A DNA stretch of 43,798 nt from Porphyromonadaceae bacterium UBA7141 (lineage in GTDB: Bacteria; Bacteroidota; Bacteroidia; Bacteroidales; Muribaculaceae): NCBI GenBank assembly GCA_002491945.1, contig DKWX01000060.1, positions 1-43,798 on the forward strand, read 5' to 3'. The position numbers and the translations under genes are program-made. The stretch's first letter is position 1; each line of letters begins with the position of its first letter. A model generated the notes under the pieces. It made no database searches, was not told the DNA's origin, and worked only from the letters and a program-made list of their open reading frames with translations. Shown here piece by piece: positions 8,099 through 15,820 of this stretch.

Positions 8099-9676
8099 AT
8101 GGCTATTTCCGCATTCTTCAAACGCGCCGTCAGCAACGGCATCAATTTCTATAAGTACTGCACCGTAGGCGTATGGCGCGAACCGCGCAATACGCTCTTC
8201 GTGCGCATCGTCAAGACGGTCAATCTATCGGTGCGCTCTTTTCTCGACCGCAGCCTACAGATGAAGTCGGCCGCACTGACGTATTCATCTGTACTCGCCC
8301 TTGTGCCCGCAATCGCTCTGCTGCTGGCCATCGGCCGCGGATTCGGATTCCAGGACTCCATATCCGACTCGCTCTATCAGTATTTCCCCGCCCAGCATAA
8401 GGTTCTGGAGACGGCCATGAGTTTTGTCGACTCTTATCTAAAGGAGGCCAACAACGGCATCTTCGTCGGCATCGGTGTCGTAGTGCTGCTATGGACTCTC
8501 ATATCGCTGCTGTCGACTATCGAGGAGGCATTCAACAGCATCTGGGATATCAAAAAAGACCGCACGCTCTATCAGAAAATCACCGATTACATAGCAATTT
8601 GCCTCCTTGTGCCGGTGCTTATGGCATGTTCTTCCGGCATGTCGATTTTTATGTCGACTATGGTGCAGAATAATATCGCGCTGCGCATATTCACCCCCGT
8701 GCTCAATGTGGCTCTCGAGCTGTCACCTCTGATACTGGCATGGTTTGCCTTCACTCTCTCTTATTTCCTTATCCCGAACACGAAGGTGCAGTTCAGATAT
8801 GCTGCCGTGGCGGGTGCGATTTGCGCCGTCGGATTCCAGATCATGCAGCTTCTCTTCGTCAACGGGCAGATTTACGTGTCTAAGTATAATGCTATCTACG
8901 GGTCGTTTGCATTCCTGCCGTTGCTTCTCATATGGATGCAGCTGTCGTGGCTGATTCTGCTCTTCGGATGTGTGCTCTCGTATTCGCTGCAGAATATCTT
9001 TGCCTTCAATTTCCTCGGCGATGTCTCCACCGTATCACCTGATTATAAGCGAAAGGTGCTGCTCGTAATTACGGCTGCAATCTTCCAGCGTTTTCACCGC
9101 CATCAGACTCCGCTCGACCGCAACGCGCTCTCTTCGCTCTACGACATACCGATCCGCATGGTGGGTGAATTCACATATACGCTCCATAATGCCGGACTAA
9201 TCTATTTCGTGGCTCTTCAGAACGACTCTCAGGGGTTCACTCCGGCCATCGAGGCCGACAAACTGTCGGTAGGCGAGCTTTTTCGCAAAATCGATGCTCA
9301 GGGCGACAGTGATTTTATCCCTCGGTTCAACCATCTCTACCCCCGCATTGTGGATACCGTCGACGACCTCAACGACAAGGCATGGCATCTCGCCGACTCT
9401 CTGCGGGTGATTGATGTGGTGCTCCCCTCGCCCGATGAGATTGCATCTACGCTGGCCGAGTTTAAGGTGACCATCGCAAACCCCGACAAGGATACGGAAA
9501 TCACCTCGACCGACACTGCCGGATCAGCCGAAGGGCAGAGTATACAGAATCAGCACGATACTCCGGACTATACTCCCACAGAATGCGCAGACACTCCCGC
9601 CGGCGGCGAGGCTGCACCCACCCGGCTGCGACAGCCGCTCGATGACCCGGATACACGTCACGGGACATCCCGCTAA
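8099..9676 (+). CDS. YihY/virulence factor BrkB family membrane protein
   Basis: A 525-aa inner-membrane protein of the YihY/BrkB family, whose transport or assembly role is unsettled. The signature region of the family is visible: KSAALTYSSVLALVPAIALL near residues 55-75, WTLISLLSTIEEAFNSIWDI near 130, and YNAIYGSFAFLPLLLIWMQL near 265. Six membrane helices lie between about 55 and 300. A soluble C-terminal domain (about 310-445), possibly winged-helix-like, is followed by an acidic disordered tail. The ATG at 8099 starts just before the conserved region. An in-frame ATG at 7991 would add 36 polar residues and cannot be excluded. It sits downstream of the rnpB terminator, so it should have its own promoter, which I did not identify. 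Confidence 0.85.
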   Translation: MAISAFFKRAVSNGINFYKYCTVGVWREPRNTLFVRIVKTVNLSVRSFLDRSLQMKSAALTYSSVLALVPAIALLLAIGRGFGFQDSISDSLYQYFPAQHKVLETAMSFVDSYLKEANNGIFVGIGVVVLLWTLISLLSTIEEAFNSIWDIKKDRTLYQKITDYIAICLLVPVLMACSSGMSIFMSTMVQNNIALRIFTPVLNVALELSPLILAWFAFTLSYFLIPNTKVQFRYAAVAGAICAVGFQIMQLLFVNGQIYVSKYNAIYGSFAFLPLLLIWMQLSWLILLFGCVLSYSLQNIFAFNFLGDVSTVSPDYKRKVLLVITAAIFQRFHRHQTPLDRNALSSLYDIPIRMVGEFTYTLHNAGLIYFVALQNDSQGFTPAIEADKLSVGELFRKIDAQGDSDFIPRFNHLYPRIVDTVDDLNDKAWHLADSLRVIDVVLPSPDEIASTLAEFKVTIANPDKDTEITSTDTAGSAEGQSIQNQHDTPDYTPTECADTPAGGEAAPTRLRQPLDDPDTRHGTSR

Positions 9677-9789
9677 TTCGCATACACCCATAATTTCGCA
9701 CGGCTTGCGCTCTGAAACGCAAAATGAATATAATAAATGTTGCACAACATATCAAATTTATGACATCAACTGAAATATTTCTTTGTTTC

Positions 9790-9823
9790 TTTACAAAAAA
9801 TTTCTCAGAAATCATTACTTTTG
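9790..9823 (+). promoter_or_regulatory. Bacteroidetes-type promoter before the 6S-like RNA
   Basis: A -7 box TACTTTTG (9816-9823) matches TAnnTTTG fully. A TTTA (9790-9793) lies 22 bases upstream, slightly outside the usual 19-21. The predicted start is near 9830, just where the folded RNA begins. Confidence 0.55.
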
Positions 9824-9830
9824 TAAACCC

Positions 9831-9989
9831 TTAGGGAGTGTTTGAATTTAACTTTCATTCACCGGGGGGAGTTTTTTCGAATGATTTCCACTAATCAAGC
9901 CGTAAGCACGGGGGCCATGCACCCGGTGTGGCTTGATGGAATTCACCGGAAATACACTTCGGAAGGATGAAAAGGATTTTTAATTACAC
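9831..9989 (+). ncRNA. ssrS: 6S-like regulatory RNA candidate
   Basis: The region folds as one long imperfect hairpin with a large central bubble, the hallmark of 6S RNA, which binds RNA polymerase by mimicking an open promoter. The outer arm pairs GTGT (9838-9841) with ACAC (9986-9989), AATT with AATT, and CTTTCATTC (9852-9860) with GGATGAAAAG (9965-9974). The inner arm pairs TTCC (9886-9889) with GGAA (9938-9941) and ATCAAGCC (9894-9901) with GGCTTGAT (9930-9937), topped by a GC-rich hairpin. The 3' side of the bubble holds a small CTT-CGG-AAG hairpin. The promoter directly upstream fits a stand-alone RNA of about 160-180 nt. A further hairpin (9986-10010) may form the 3' end. It may correspond to the known Bacteroidales-1/6S family; an alternative is a structured leader of the glycogen operon. 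Confidence 0.55.
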
Positions 9990-10010
9990 TCGAATACATC
10001 AAATTCGTGT

Positions 10011-10205
10011 TAAATTCAGACAGTTTCTTAATCCCCTCAAGGCATTATTTTCTTCTGTCCGAGCACATTTCTCTGGCCCGCGTCTCAAGCGAATCGACGC
10101 CCTGAAGGAATCCTTTTTTTACCTTGTATAACCGGCCTGCCGCCATAGCGTCAATACCATTCTGCCGATGTGGAGACATGCCTCACCAACGGATCTCAAC
10201 ATAAT
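10011..10205 (+). other. Spacer between the 6S-like RNA and the debranching enzyme gene
   Basis: No open frame of note. It holds a GCGTC/GACGC hairpin (10080-10100) and a run of seven T (10114-10120) preceded only by a 4-bp AAGG/CCTT stem, so a terminator here is weak. No clear TAnnTTTG promoter for the glycogen genes was found, so they may be read from 9816 onward. Confidence 0.4.
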
Positions 10206-12179
10206 ATGAGTTATCTGAAATTTGACAAAAACCTAATGATTAATCTGGAGCAGTCTCTGCCGAAGGAGATGCTCCGCACCAACAAATCGGGGGCCTATCA
10301 TTGCACTTCCGTCGTGGGATGCAACACCCGCAAGCAGCATGGTCTGCTTGTGATTCCCATCCCGGAGATGGACGACAAGGCCCACGTACTGCTCTCTTCG
10401 CTCGATGAGACGGTAATACAGCATGGAGCCCCGTTCAATCTCGGGCTTCATCAGTATGAGGGCGACGTATTCAGCCCTAACGGCCATAAATATATACGCG
10501 AGTTCGACTGTGAGAAAGTCCCGTCGATGACTTTTCGCGTAGGTGGCGTGGTGCTCCACAAGGAGAAGGTATTCATCTCGCATGAAAACCGTATCCTCAT
10601 CAAGTATACACTTCTGGAAGCCCACTCTCCGACGACTCTGCGTTTCCGCCCCTTCCTGGCATTCCGCAACGCAAATGATCTGTGTATCGAGAACCAGTCG
10701 ATCAACAAGACCATCCGCCATATCGACAACGGCATAGCCACATGTCTCTACGAAGGTTATCCGGAGCTGTACATGCAGTTCAACAAGAAGGCCGACTGGG
10801 TCGACGACGGCCATTGGTATAAGGATATCATCTACTACAAGGACCGCGACCGCGGCCTCCCCTACCGTGAAGACCTCTGGGTGCCCGGATATTTCGAACT
10901 TCCGATCAGGAAGGGGGAATCGATTATTTTCTCGGCATCGACTTTCCCCACCGACCCGCAGAAATTCGAGACCACATATGAGCAGGAACTTGTGGGGCGC
11001 ACCTGCCGCACGAGCTTCTACAATTGTCTGAAGAATTCAGCCAAGCAGTGCTACCTGCGCACACAGGCCGGAGGGATGTATATCATGGCGGGATATCCAT
11101 GGTACAATGTGAGGTGCCGCGATGAGCTGATCGCTCTTCCGGGCTGCACACTCGCCATTGACCATAAGGATGATTTCGAGGCCATCATGCACACTTTTCT
11201 CGCTGCTCTGCGCCGATATGCCGAAGAGGGAACTGTCGACCTTGTGATCCGCGATATCGATATCCCGGATGCTCCGCTATGGGCAATATGGGCAATACAG
11301 CAATATCGCCGGCATGCCGGCGCCGAGGCTTGCCGCCGCCTATACGGCGAAGCTCTGCGCCACATCATCGATGATATCCGCGCAAACCGCATCCGCAACC
11401 TGCGCCCCACTCCCGGGGGGCTGCTCTCTACCGACGGGCGCAACCATCCGGTCAGCTGGATGTGCGCCGCCATCGATGGACACCCCATAATCCAGCGCAC
11501 AGGGCTGTTGGTGGAGTTCAACGCTTTATGGTACAACGCTCTCCGCTTCGTGGCCTCGCTCTTTGAGAACGACCCGGAGAATGCGGCTTATGCCGACTCT
11601 CTGTCACGGCTTGCCGACTCGGTAAAGGACGCGTTCCTCGCCACATTCCTCAACGACTACGGCTATCTCTACGATTACGTCAACGGCAGCTACACCGACC
11701 TCGAGGTGCGCCCCAACATGGTGATTGCCATCGGGCTGGAATATTCGCCGCTCGACCGCCGTCAGCGCCGCAGGGTACTCGACCTCGCCACCCGCGAACT
11801 CCTGACCCCGAAGGGCATACGTTCGCTCAGCCCTAAGAGCTATGCCTACAGCCCGGTATATGTCGGCAATCCGGAGCAGCGCGAACGCGCTGTGCATCAG
11901 GGACCGGCCCGCCCCTGGCTTTTCGGATTCTATGCAGATGCTTATTTCAAGGTATTCGGTCTGTCGGGACTCGGATTCATCGAGCGGATGCTCATCGGTT
12001 ATGAAGACGAAATGTCGGAAGGATGCATAGGCTCGCTTTCGGAAATGTATGACGGCAACCCCCCGTACACCGGTCGCGGCGCTATCTCAACTTCTAAGAA
12101 TGTGGGTGAGATACTCCGCACCCTCAAGAATGTAAAAGAACTCAACAAACTACAAAATTCTGACCAAGACCCCGTATGA
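10206..12179 (+). CDS. Glycogen debranching enzyme (amylo-alpha-1,6-glucosidase)
   Basis: A 657-aa cytoplasmic enzyme predicted to hydrolyse alpha-1,6 branches of glycogen. The N-terminal half (about 1-270) resembles the GDE N-terminal beta domain, starting with a family-typical SGAYHCTSVVGCNTRKQHGLL segment around residue 26. The C-terminal part (about 280-640) is an alpha/alpha barrel of the GDE_C type, with YPWYNVRCRDELIALPG, EFNALWYNAL and RPNMVIAIGLEYSPL among its conserved-looking blocks. The ATG at 10206 is chosen over a GTG 12 codons upstream because the family begins close to it. It overlaps the glycosyltransferase start by 4 bases (ATGA), so the two are translationally coupled. The cassette of debrancher, glycosyltransferase and GH57 amylase is known from Bacteroides. 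Confidence 0.9.
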   Translation: MSYLKFDKNLMINLEQSLPKEMLRTNKSGAYHCTSVVGCNTRKQHGLLVIPIPEMDDKAHVLLSSLDETVIQHGAPFNLGLHQYEGDVFSPNGHKYIREFDCEKVPSMTFRVGGVVLHKEKVFISHENRILIKYTLLEAHSPTTLRFRPFLAFRNANDLCIENQSINKTIRHIDNGIATCLYEGYPELYMQFNKKADWVDDGHWYKDIIYYKDRDRGLPYREDLWVPGYFELPIRKGESIIFSASTFPTDPQKFETTYEQELVGRTCRTSFYNCLKNSAKQCYLRTQAGGMYIMAGYPWYNVRCRDELIALPGCTLAIDHKDDFEAIMHTFLAALRRYAEEGTVDLVIRDIDIPDAPLWAIWAIQQYRRHAGAEACRRLYGEALRHIIDDIRANRIRNLRPTPGGLLSTDGRNHPVSWMCAAIDGHPIIQRTGLLVEFNALWYNALRFVASLFENDPENAAYADSLSRLADSVKDAFLATFLNDYGYLYDYVNGSYTDLEVRPNMVIAIGLEYSPLDRRQRRRVLDLATRELLTPKGIRSLSPKSYAYSPVYVGNPEQRERAVHQGPARPWLFGFYADAYFKVFGLSGLGFIERMLIGYEDEMSEGCIGSLSEMYDGNPPYTGRGAISTSKNVGEILRTLKNVKELNKLQNSDQDPV

Positions 12180-13441
12180 AAGCTCTAATGTTCGGTTGGG
12201 AGTTCCCTCCCCATATCTTAGGTGGCCTGGGCACCGCATCCTACGGTCTGACCAAAGGTATGCACAATAACGGCGACATGGAGATTACTTTTGTAATCCC
12301 CAGACCCTGGGGCGACGAGGAGCGCGGTTTCGCCAATATCATCGGGGCCTGCAACACTCCGGTGGCCTGGCGCGATGTGAACTACGATTATGTGCAGTCG
12401 CGCCTCGGACGGTTCATGGACTCTCAGCTCTATTTCGACCTGCGCGACCATATCTATGCCGATTTCAATTACCTCCATCTCAACGACCTCGGGTGCATTG
12501 ACTTCTCGGGCCGATACCCCGACAATCTGCTGGAGGAAATCAATAATTACTCTATCGTGGCCGGCGTGATAGCCCGAACGGTGGAGTGTGACGTAATCCA
12601 TTCTCACGACTGGCTCACCTATCCGGCCGGCATACACGCCAAGAATATCACAGGCAAGCCCCTCGTGATTCATGTCCATGCCACCGATTTCGACCGCTCT
12701 CGGGGCAACGTAAATCCTACAGTGTTCGCCATTGAGAAAGACGGCATGGAGAATGCCGACCATATCATCACGGTCTCCGAACTGACGCGCCGCACGGTAA
12801 TCGATAAGTACGGCATTTCGCCCGATAAGGTCACTACGGTGCATAACGCGGTGATCCCGCTGAGCGACCATCTGCTGAATCTCCCCAAACCGGAGAATAA
12901 GGATAAGGTGATCACTTTCCTCGGGCGTATCACGATGCAGAAGGGTCCGGAGTATTTCGTGGAGGCTGCGGCCAAGGTGCTGAGTAAGACGAAGAATGTG
13001 CGTTTCGTCATGGCCGGTTCGGGCGATATGATGGATGCCATGATTCGCCTCGTGGCCAAGCGAGGCATTGCCGACCGTTTCCATTTCACCGGATTCCTGA
13101 AGGGCGACCAGGTGTATGAAATGCTGCGCGCTTCGGATGTGTATGTGATGCCATCCGTGTCGGAACCTTTCGGCATCTCGCCTCTTGAGGCCATGGAGAT
13201 GGGGGTGCCATCGATTATTTCCAAACAAAGCGGATGCGCCGAAATCCTCGACAATGTAATCAAGACCGACTACTGGGATATCGACGCTATGGCGGATGCA
13301 ATGCATTCCATCGTGACTAATCGTGCGCTCTACACCACTCTGCGCGACCGCGGCATAGAAGAGATTCACAACATCACATGGGAGAAGGCCGGTGCCGAGG
13401 TAATCGATATTTACCGTAAGGTGATTGGGTCGAGGTCTTAG
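12176..13441 (+). CDS. Glycogen synthase-like glycosyltransferase
   Basis: A 421-aa GT-B fold glycosyltransferase, probably extending alpha-1,4-glucan from a nucleotide sugar. The N-terminal domain opens with FGWEFPPHILGGLGTAS (6-22), with the glycine loop typical of starch/glycogen synthases. The C-terminal Rossmann domain begins near 245 and shows LGRITMQKG (249-257) and the E-x7-E motif of retaining GT-B enzymes (Glu330 and Glu338). It lacks the length of classical GlgA (about 470-480 aa), and could belong to GT4 or GT5. Its start overlaps the debrancher stop by 4 bases. The neighbours support a glycogen role; the sugar donor cannot be read from the sequence. Confidence 0.88.
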   Translation: MKALMFGWEFPPHILGGLGTASYGLTKGMHNNGDMEITFVIPRPWGDEERGFANIIGACNTPVAWRDVNYDYVQSRLGRFMDSQLYFDLRDHIYADFNYLHLNDLGCIDFSGRYPDNLLEEINNYSIVAGVIARTVECDVIHSHDWLTYPAGIHAKNITGKPLVIHVHATDFDRSRGNVNPTVFAIEKDGMENADHIITVSELTRRTVIDKYGISPDKVTTVHNAVIPLSDHLLNLPKPENKDKVITFLGRITMQKGPEYFVEAAAKVLSKTKNVRFVMAGSGDMMDAMIRLVAKRGIADRFHFTGFLKGDQVYEMLRASDVYVMPSVSEPFGISPLEAMEMGVPSIISKQSGCAEILDNVIKTDYWDIDAMADAMHSIVTNRALYTTLRDRGIEEIHNITWEKAGAEVIDIYRKVIGSRS

Positions 13442-13505
13442 GCTTTAGGCGTGAGGCTGAGGGGCTTCCCCTTCGCTGAAGCTCGGGCGCAGGACTACGA
13501 GGTAC

Positions 13506-13540
13506 GGCTTTAGCTTTGGGCTTTGGCTTTGGGGCTTGGG
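13506..13540 (+). repeat. G/T-rich degenerate GCTTTRG repeat
   Basis: Four to five imperfect copies of GCTTTGG/GCTTTAG follow each other in the spacer between the glycosyltransferase and GH57 genes. The tract is almost free of C outside the unit's second base. Similar GGCTTTAGG words occur at 13440-13450. Confidence 0.7.
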
Positions 13541-13572
13541 TGGCATGAATTATGCATTAGGCTCTACTCCTA

Positions 13573-13610
13573 CCTCCTTCCTCCCTCCTAATTCCTCCTT
13601 CCTCCCTCCT
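13573..13610 (+). repeat. Polypyrimidine tract with a 17-bp direct repeat
   Basis: CCTCCTTCCTCCCTCCT occurs twice without mismatch (13573-13589 and 13594-13610), separated by AATT. The whole block from about 13563 to 13613 is nearly pure C/T on the coding strand. It ends some 40 bases before the GH57 start codon. Confidence 0.9.
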
Positions 13611-13653
13611 CTTCTGATTTAATTTTTACACCAGCAAAAAATTTAGAAAAGCT

Positions 13654-15042
13654 ATGAAATCTGTCTGCTTTTACTTCAAGATACACCAGCCGTTCCGCCT
13701 GAAACGTTACCGTTTCTTCGACATCGGCAACGACCATTATTACTACGATGATTTCGCCAATGATGAAATCATCAACCGTCTGGCCGAACAAAGCTATATC
13801 CCGATGGCCAATACGCTGCTTGAAATGATTCAGGCATCGGAAGGGGCGTTTAAGTGCGCCATCGCCATCTCGGGCACGGCCATCGAGCAGCTGCAGCTCT
13901 ATGTGCCTGAATTCATCGACCTGCTTAAGAAGCTGGCCGATACTAAGTGCGTGGAGTTCCTCAGCGGCACCTATTCCCATTCGCTCGCCTCGCTCGAGGA
14001 TCCGGAGGAGTTCATGCGTGAGGTGAAGATGCACGATTCGCTGCTGCAACGTCTGTTCGGTGTGCGGCCGAAGGTATTCGCCAATACCGAACTTATATAT
14101 GACGATGATATCTCCACGCTCATAAAGGCTATGGATTTCAAAACATGCCTTACCGAAGGGACTAAGCATATCCTCGGCTGGAAGTCGCCCAACTATGTCT
14201 ATAGCTCGGCAGCAGCCCCCGATCTCAAGCTTTTCCTCACCAACAGCAAGCTGAGCCACGATATCTCCGACAATTTCAACAACCCCGAATGGGATGAGTA
14301 CCCGCTCACGGCCGACAAGTATGTAGATTGGATTGCTTCGCTGCCCGAGGAAGAACAGATTGTCAATCTCTACCTGTCGATGGATACATTCGGCACATTT
14401 CTCCCCGCCTCGACAGGTATCTTTGATTTCCTGAAGGCTCTCCCTCGCTTTGCCCGCGAGAAGGGTGTGCAGTTTGCTACTCCCTCGGAGGCTTCGCGCC
14501 GTCTGAAATCGATAGATGCCCTCTCCATCCCCTATCCTATCTCGGATGTGGATGAGGCCCGCGATGTGTCGGCATGGAAGGGTAATGACCTGCAGCGCGA
14601 AGCGCTTGCCAAGCTCTATGCCGTGGGTGAACGCGTGAATCTCTGCACCGACCGCCGTCTGAAGCTCGACTGGGAGTATCTCCAGAGTTCCGACCATTTC
14701 TACTATATGGCTACCGGAAAGAATGCAGCCGGGGCTTTTTCTCCCTATGATTCGCCGTTTGCGGCCTTTACGAATTATATGAATGTGCTGGCCGATTTCA
14801 CGGTGCGTGTGGAGGAGCAGTATCCGGAGGAGATCGGCAACGAGGAACTGAATTCGCTCCTTCTCACCATCCGCAACCAGGAGGGTGAGATCGAAGCGCT
14901 CAATAAGGAGGTGAAGACGCTGCGTCAGAATATCCTGACAGCCGACGACTCTGTCAATGCCCCCGTCGAAATCGAGGATAGACCGGAATCATCTTCCAAG
15001 GCCAAACCGAAGGCCAAGAGAGGACGTCCCGCCAAATCCTGA
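13654..15042 (+). CDS. GH57 family alpha-amylase / glucan-processing enzyme
   Basis: A 462-aa cytoplasmic glycoside hydrolase family 57 protein acting on alpha-glucan. GH57 landmarks are visible: HQP (11-13), SGTYSHS (104-110), the nucleophile region FANTELIYDD with Glu146, and LSMDTFGTF with the presumed acid/base Asp244. It has a heptad-like helix near 395-430. It then ends in a basic tail with an AT-hook-like core, KRGRP (455-459), which is unusual for an amylase. The exact activity (amylase, 4-alpha-glucanotransferase or branching) is not determinable. It follows the glycosyltransferase by 212 bases that hold low-complexity repeats, so its expression may be partly separate. Confidence 0.87.
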   Translation: MKSVCFYFKIHQPFRLKRYRFFDIGNDHYYYDDFANDEIINRLAEQSYIPMANTLLEMIQASEGAFKCAIAISGTAIEQLQLYVPEFIDLLKKLADTKCVEFLSGTYSHSLASLEDPEEFMREVKMHDSLLQRLFGVRPKVFANTELIYDDDISTLIKAMDFKTCLTEGTKHILGWKSPNYVYSSAAAPDLKLFLTNSKLSHDISDNFNNPEWDEYPLTADKYVDWIASLPEEEQIVNLYLSMDTFGTFLPASTGIFDFLKALPRFAREKGVQFATPSEASRRLKSIDALSIPYPISDVDEARDVSAWKGNDLQREALAKLYAVGERVNLCTDRRLKLDWEYLQSSDHFYYMATGKNAAGAFSPYDSPFAAFTNYMNVLADFTVRVEEQYPEEIGNEELNSLLLTIRNQEGEIEALNKEVKTLRQNILTADDSVNAPVEIEDRPESSSKAKPKAKRGRPAKS

Positions 15043-15090
15043 CCGACACGGGTTTCCGGACACTTGATTATAAACATCCCCTTATACTTC

Positions 15091-15125
15091 AGCCCCCTTC
15101 CCTCCAAATCCGTGGGAAGGGGGCT
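15091..15125 (+). terminator. Stem-loop after the GH57 gene
   Basis: A 12-bp perfect stem, AGCCCCCTTCCC (15091-15102) with GGGAAGGGGGCT (15114-15125), lies 48 bases after the GH57 stop. No T run follows, so termination is inferred from the stem and position only. From here to 15347 I see only one small inverted repeat, ATTCGGA/TCCGAAT (15308-15327). Confidence 0.5.
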
Positions 15126-15347
15126 TGAAAATTCTATACTCATGCGGGCTGCAGGGTGATGTGTATCGTATCGACGTTATCCGTGATAATCTAAACTACT
15201 TACGTCTACGGATTACAATAGTTCTGTGATTACCGGGAGTGTAAAAATTTTAATCGCTTGACATCCGGATAGTTCCTTCAATGTCAAGAAGCAAGTGCGG
15301 AAGGGTCATTCGGAAGATTATCCGAATTTCAGCTAATCACTCCCACC

Positions 15348-15719
15348 CTATTTCATGAAGACGAAGTAGACGGCGAGAATAAGGCATACGAATGCGGCGA
15401 AGTGATTCCAGTGGAGTGTCTCCTGACGGAAGAAAACCACTGTGAAGACAGTGAACACTACCAAAGTGATAGCCTCCTGCATCACTTTTAGCTGCATGAG
15501 TGTGAAATGCCCACCGTTGCCGGCAAAACCGAACCTGTTGGCAGGCACCTGACACGTATACTCTATCAAGGCTATCCCCCATGAGATAAGTATCACTACG
15601 ATAAGCGGAGTATTGGATGTGATTATGTTGGCCTGCTGGAGCTTCAGATGCCCGTACCAGGCGAAGGTCATAAATACGTTGGCCACTACAAGGAGCAGCA
15701 CCGTCAGCCATGCGCTCAT
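15348..15719 (-). CDS. DUF486 small membrane protein (drug/metabolite transporter superfamily)
   Basis: A 123-aa inner-membrane protein with four hydrophobic helices: about 3-22, 36-55, 79-98 and 103-121. Landmarks are FMTFAWYGHLK near 17-27, a QVPANRFGF segment in the middle loop and a helix ending FVCLILAVYFVFMK. This pattern is that of DUF486, a four-helix family related to small multidrug-resistance-type transporters. Its substrate is unknown. It stands alone after the nuo terminator at 15756-15789, so it may have its own promoter in the 36 bases between or be read through from nuoN. Confidence 0.8.
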   Translation of the reverse strand: MSAWLTVLLLVVANVFMTFAWYGHLKLQQANIITSNTPLIVVILISWGIALIEYTCQVPANRFGFAGNGGHFTLMQLKVMQEAITLVVFTVFTVVFFRQETLHWNHFAAFVCLILAVYFVFMK

Positions 15720-15755
15720 AAGCAGAATGAAATATTATTACGTTAATTCAATTCA

Positions 15756-15789
15756 GAAGGCCGCCATGCTTCAGCGCATGGCGGCCTTC
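15756..15789 (-). terminator. Stem-loop at the end of the nuo-atp block
   Basis: A perfect 14-bp stem, GAAGGCCGCCATGC (15756-15769) with GCATGGCGGCCTTC (15776-15789) and a 6-base loop, lies 31 bases past the nuoN stop. A T run is missing on the minus strand, where TGAATTGAATTAACG follows, so it is a plausible but not textbook terminator. Confidence 0.6.
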
Positions 15790-15820
15790 ATCTGTATCAG
15801 GAAATTTTAGTATGTAGGCA

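Noticed and set aside
12218..13369. Long minus-strand open frame (383 codons) opposite the glycosyltransferase
   Set aside because: Antisense shadow of a conserved enzyme; composition rich in His and Arg, no domain or start signal.
13588..14697. Long minus-strand open frame (369 codons) opposite the GH57 gene
   Set aside because: Same reasoning; the plus-strand reading has clear GH57 motifs.
15308..15327. Inverted repeat ATTCGGA/TCCGAAT as terminator of the DUF486 gene
   Set aside because: A short 7-bp stem without a T run on either strand; not enough for a call.
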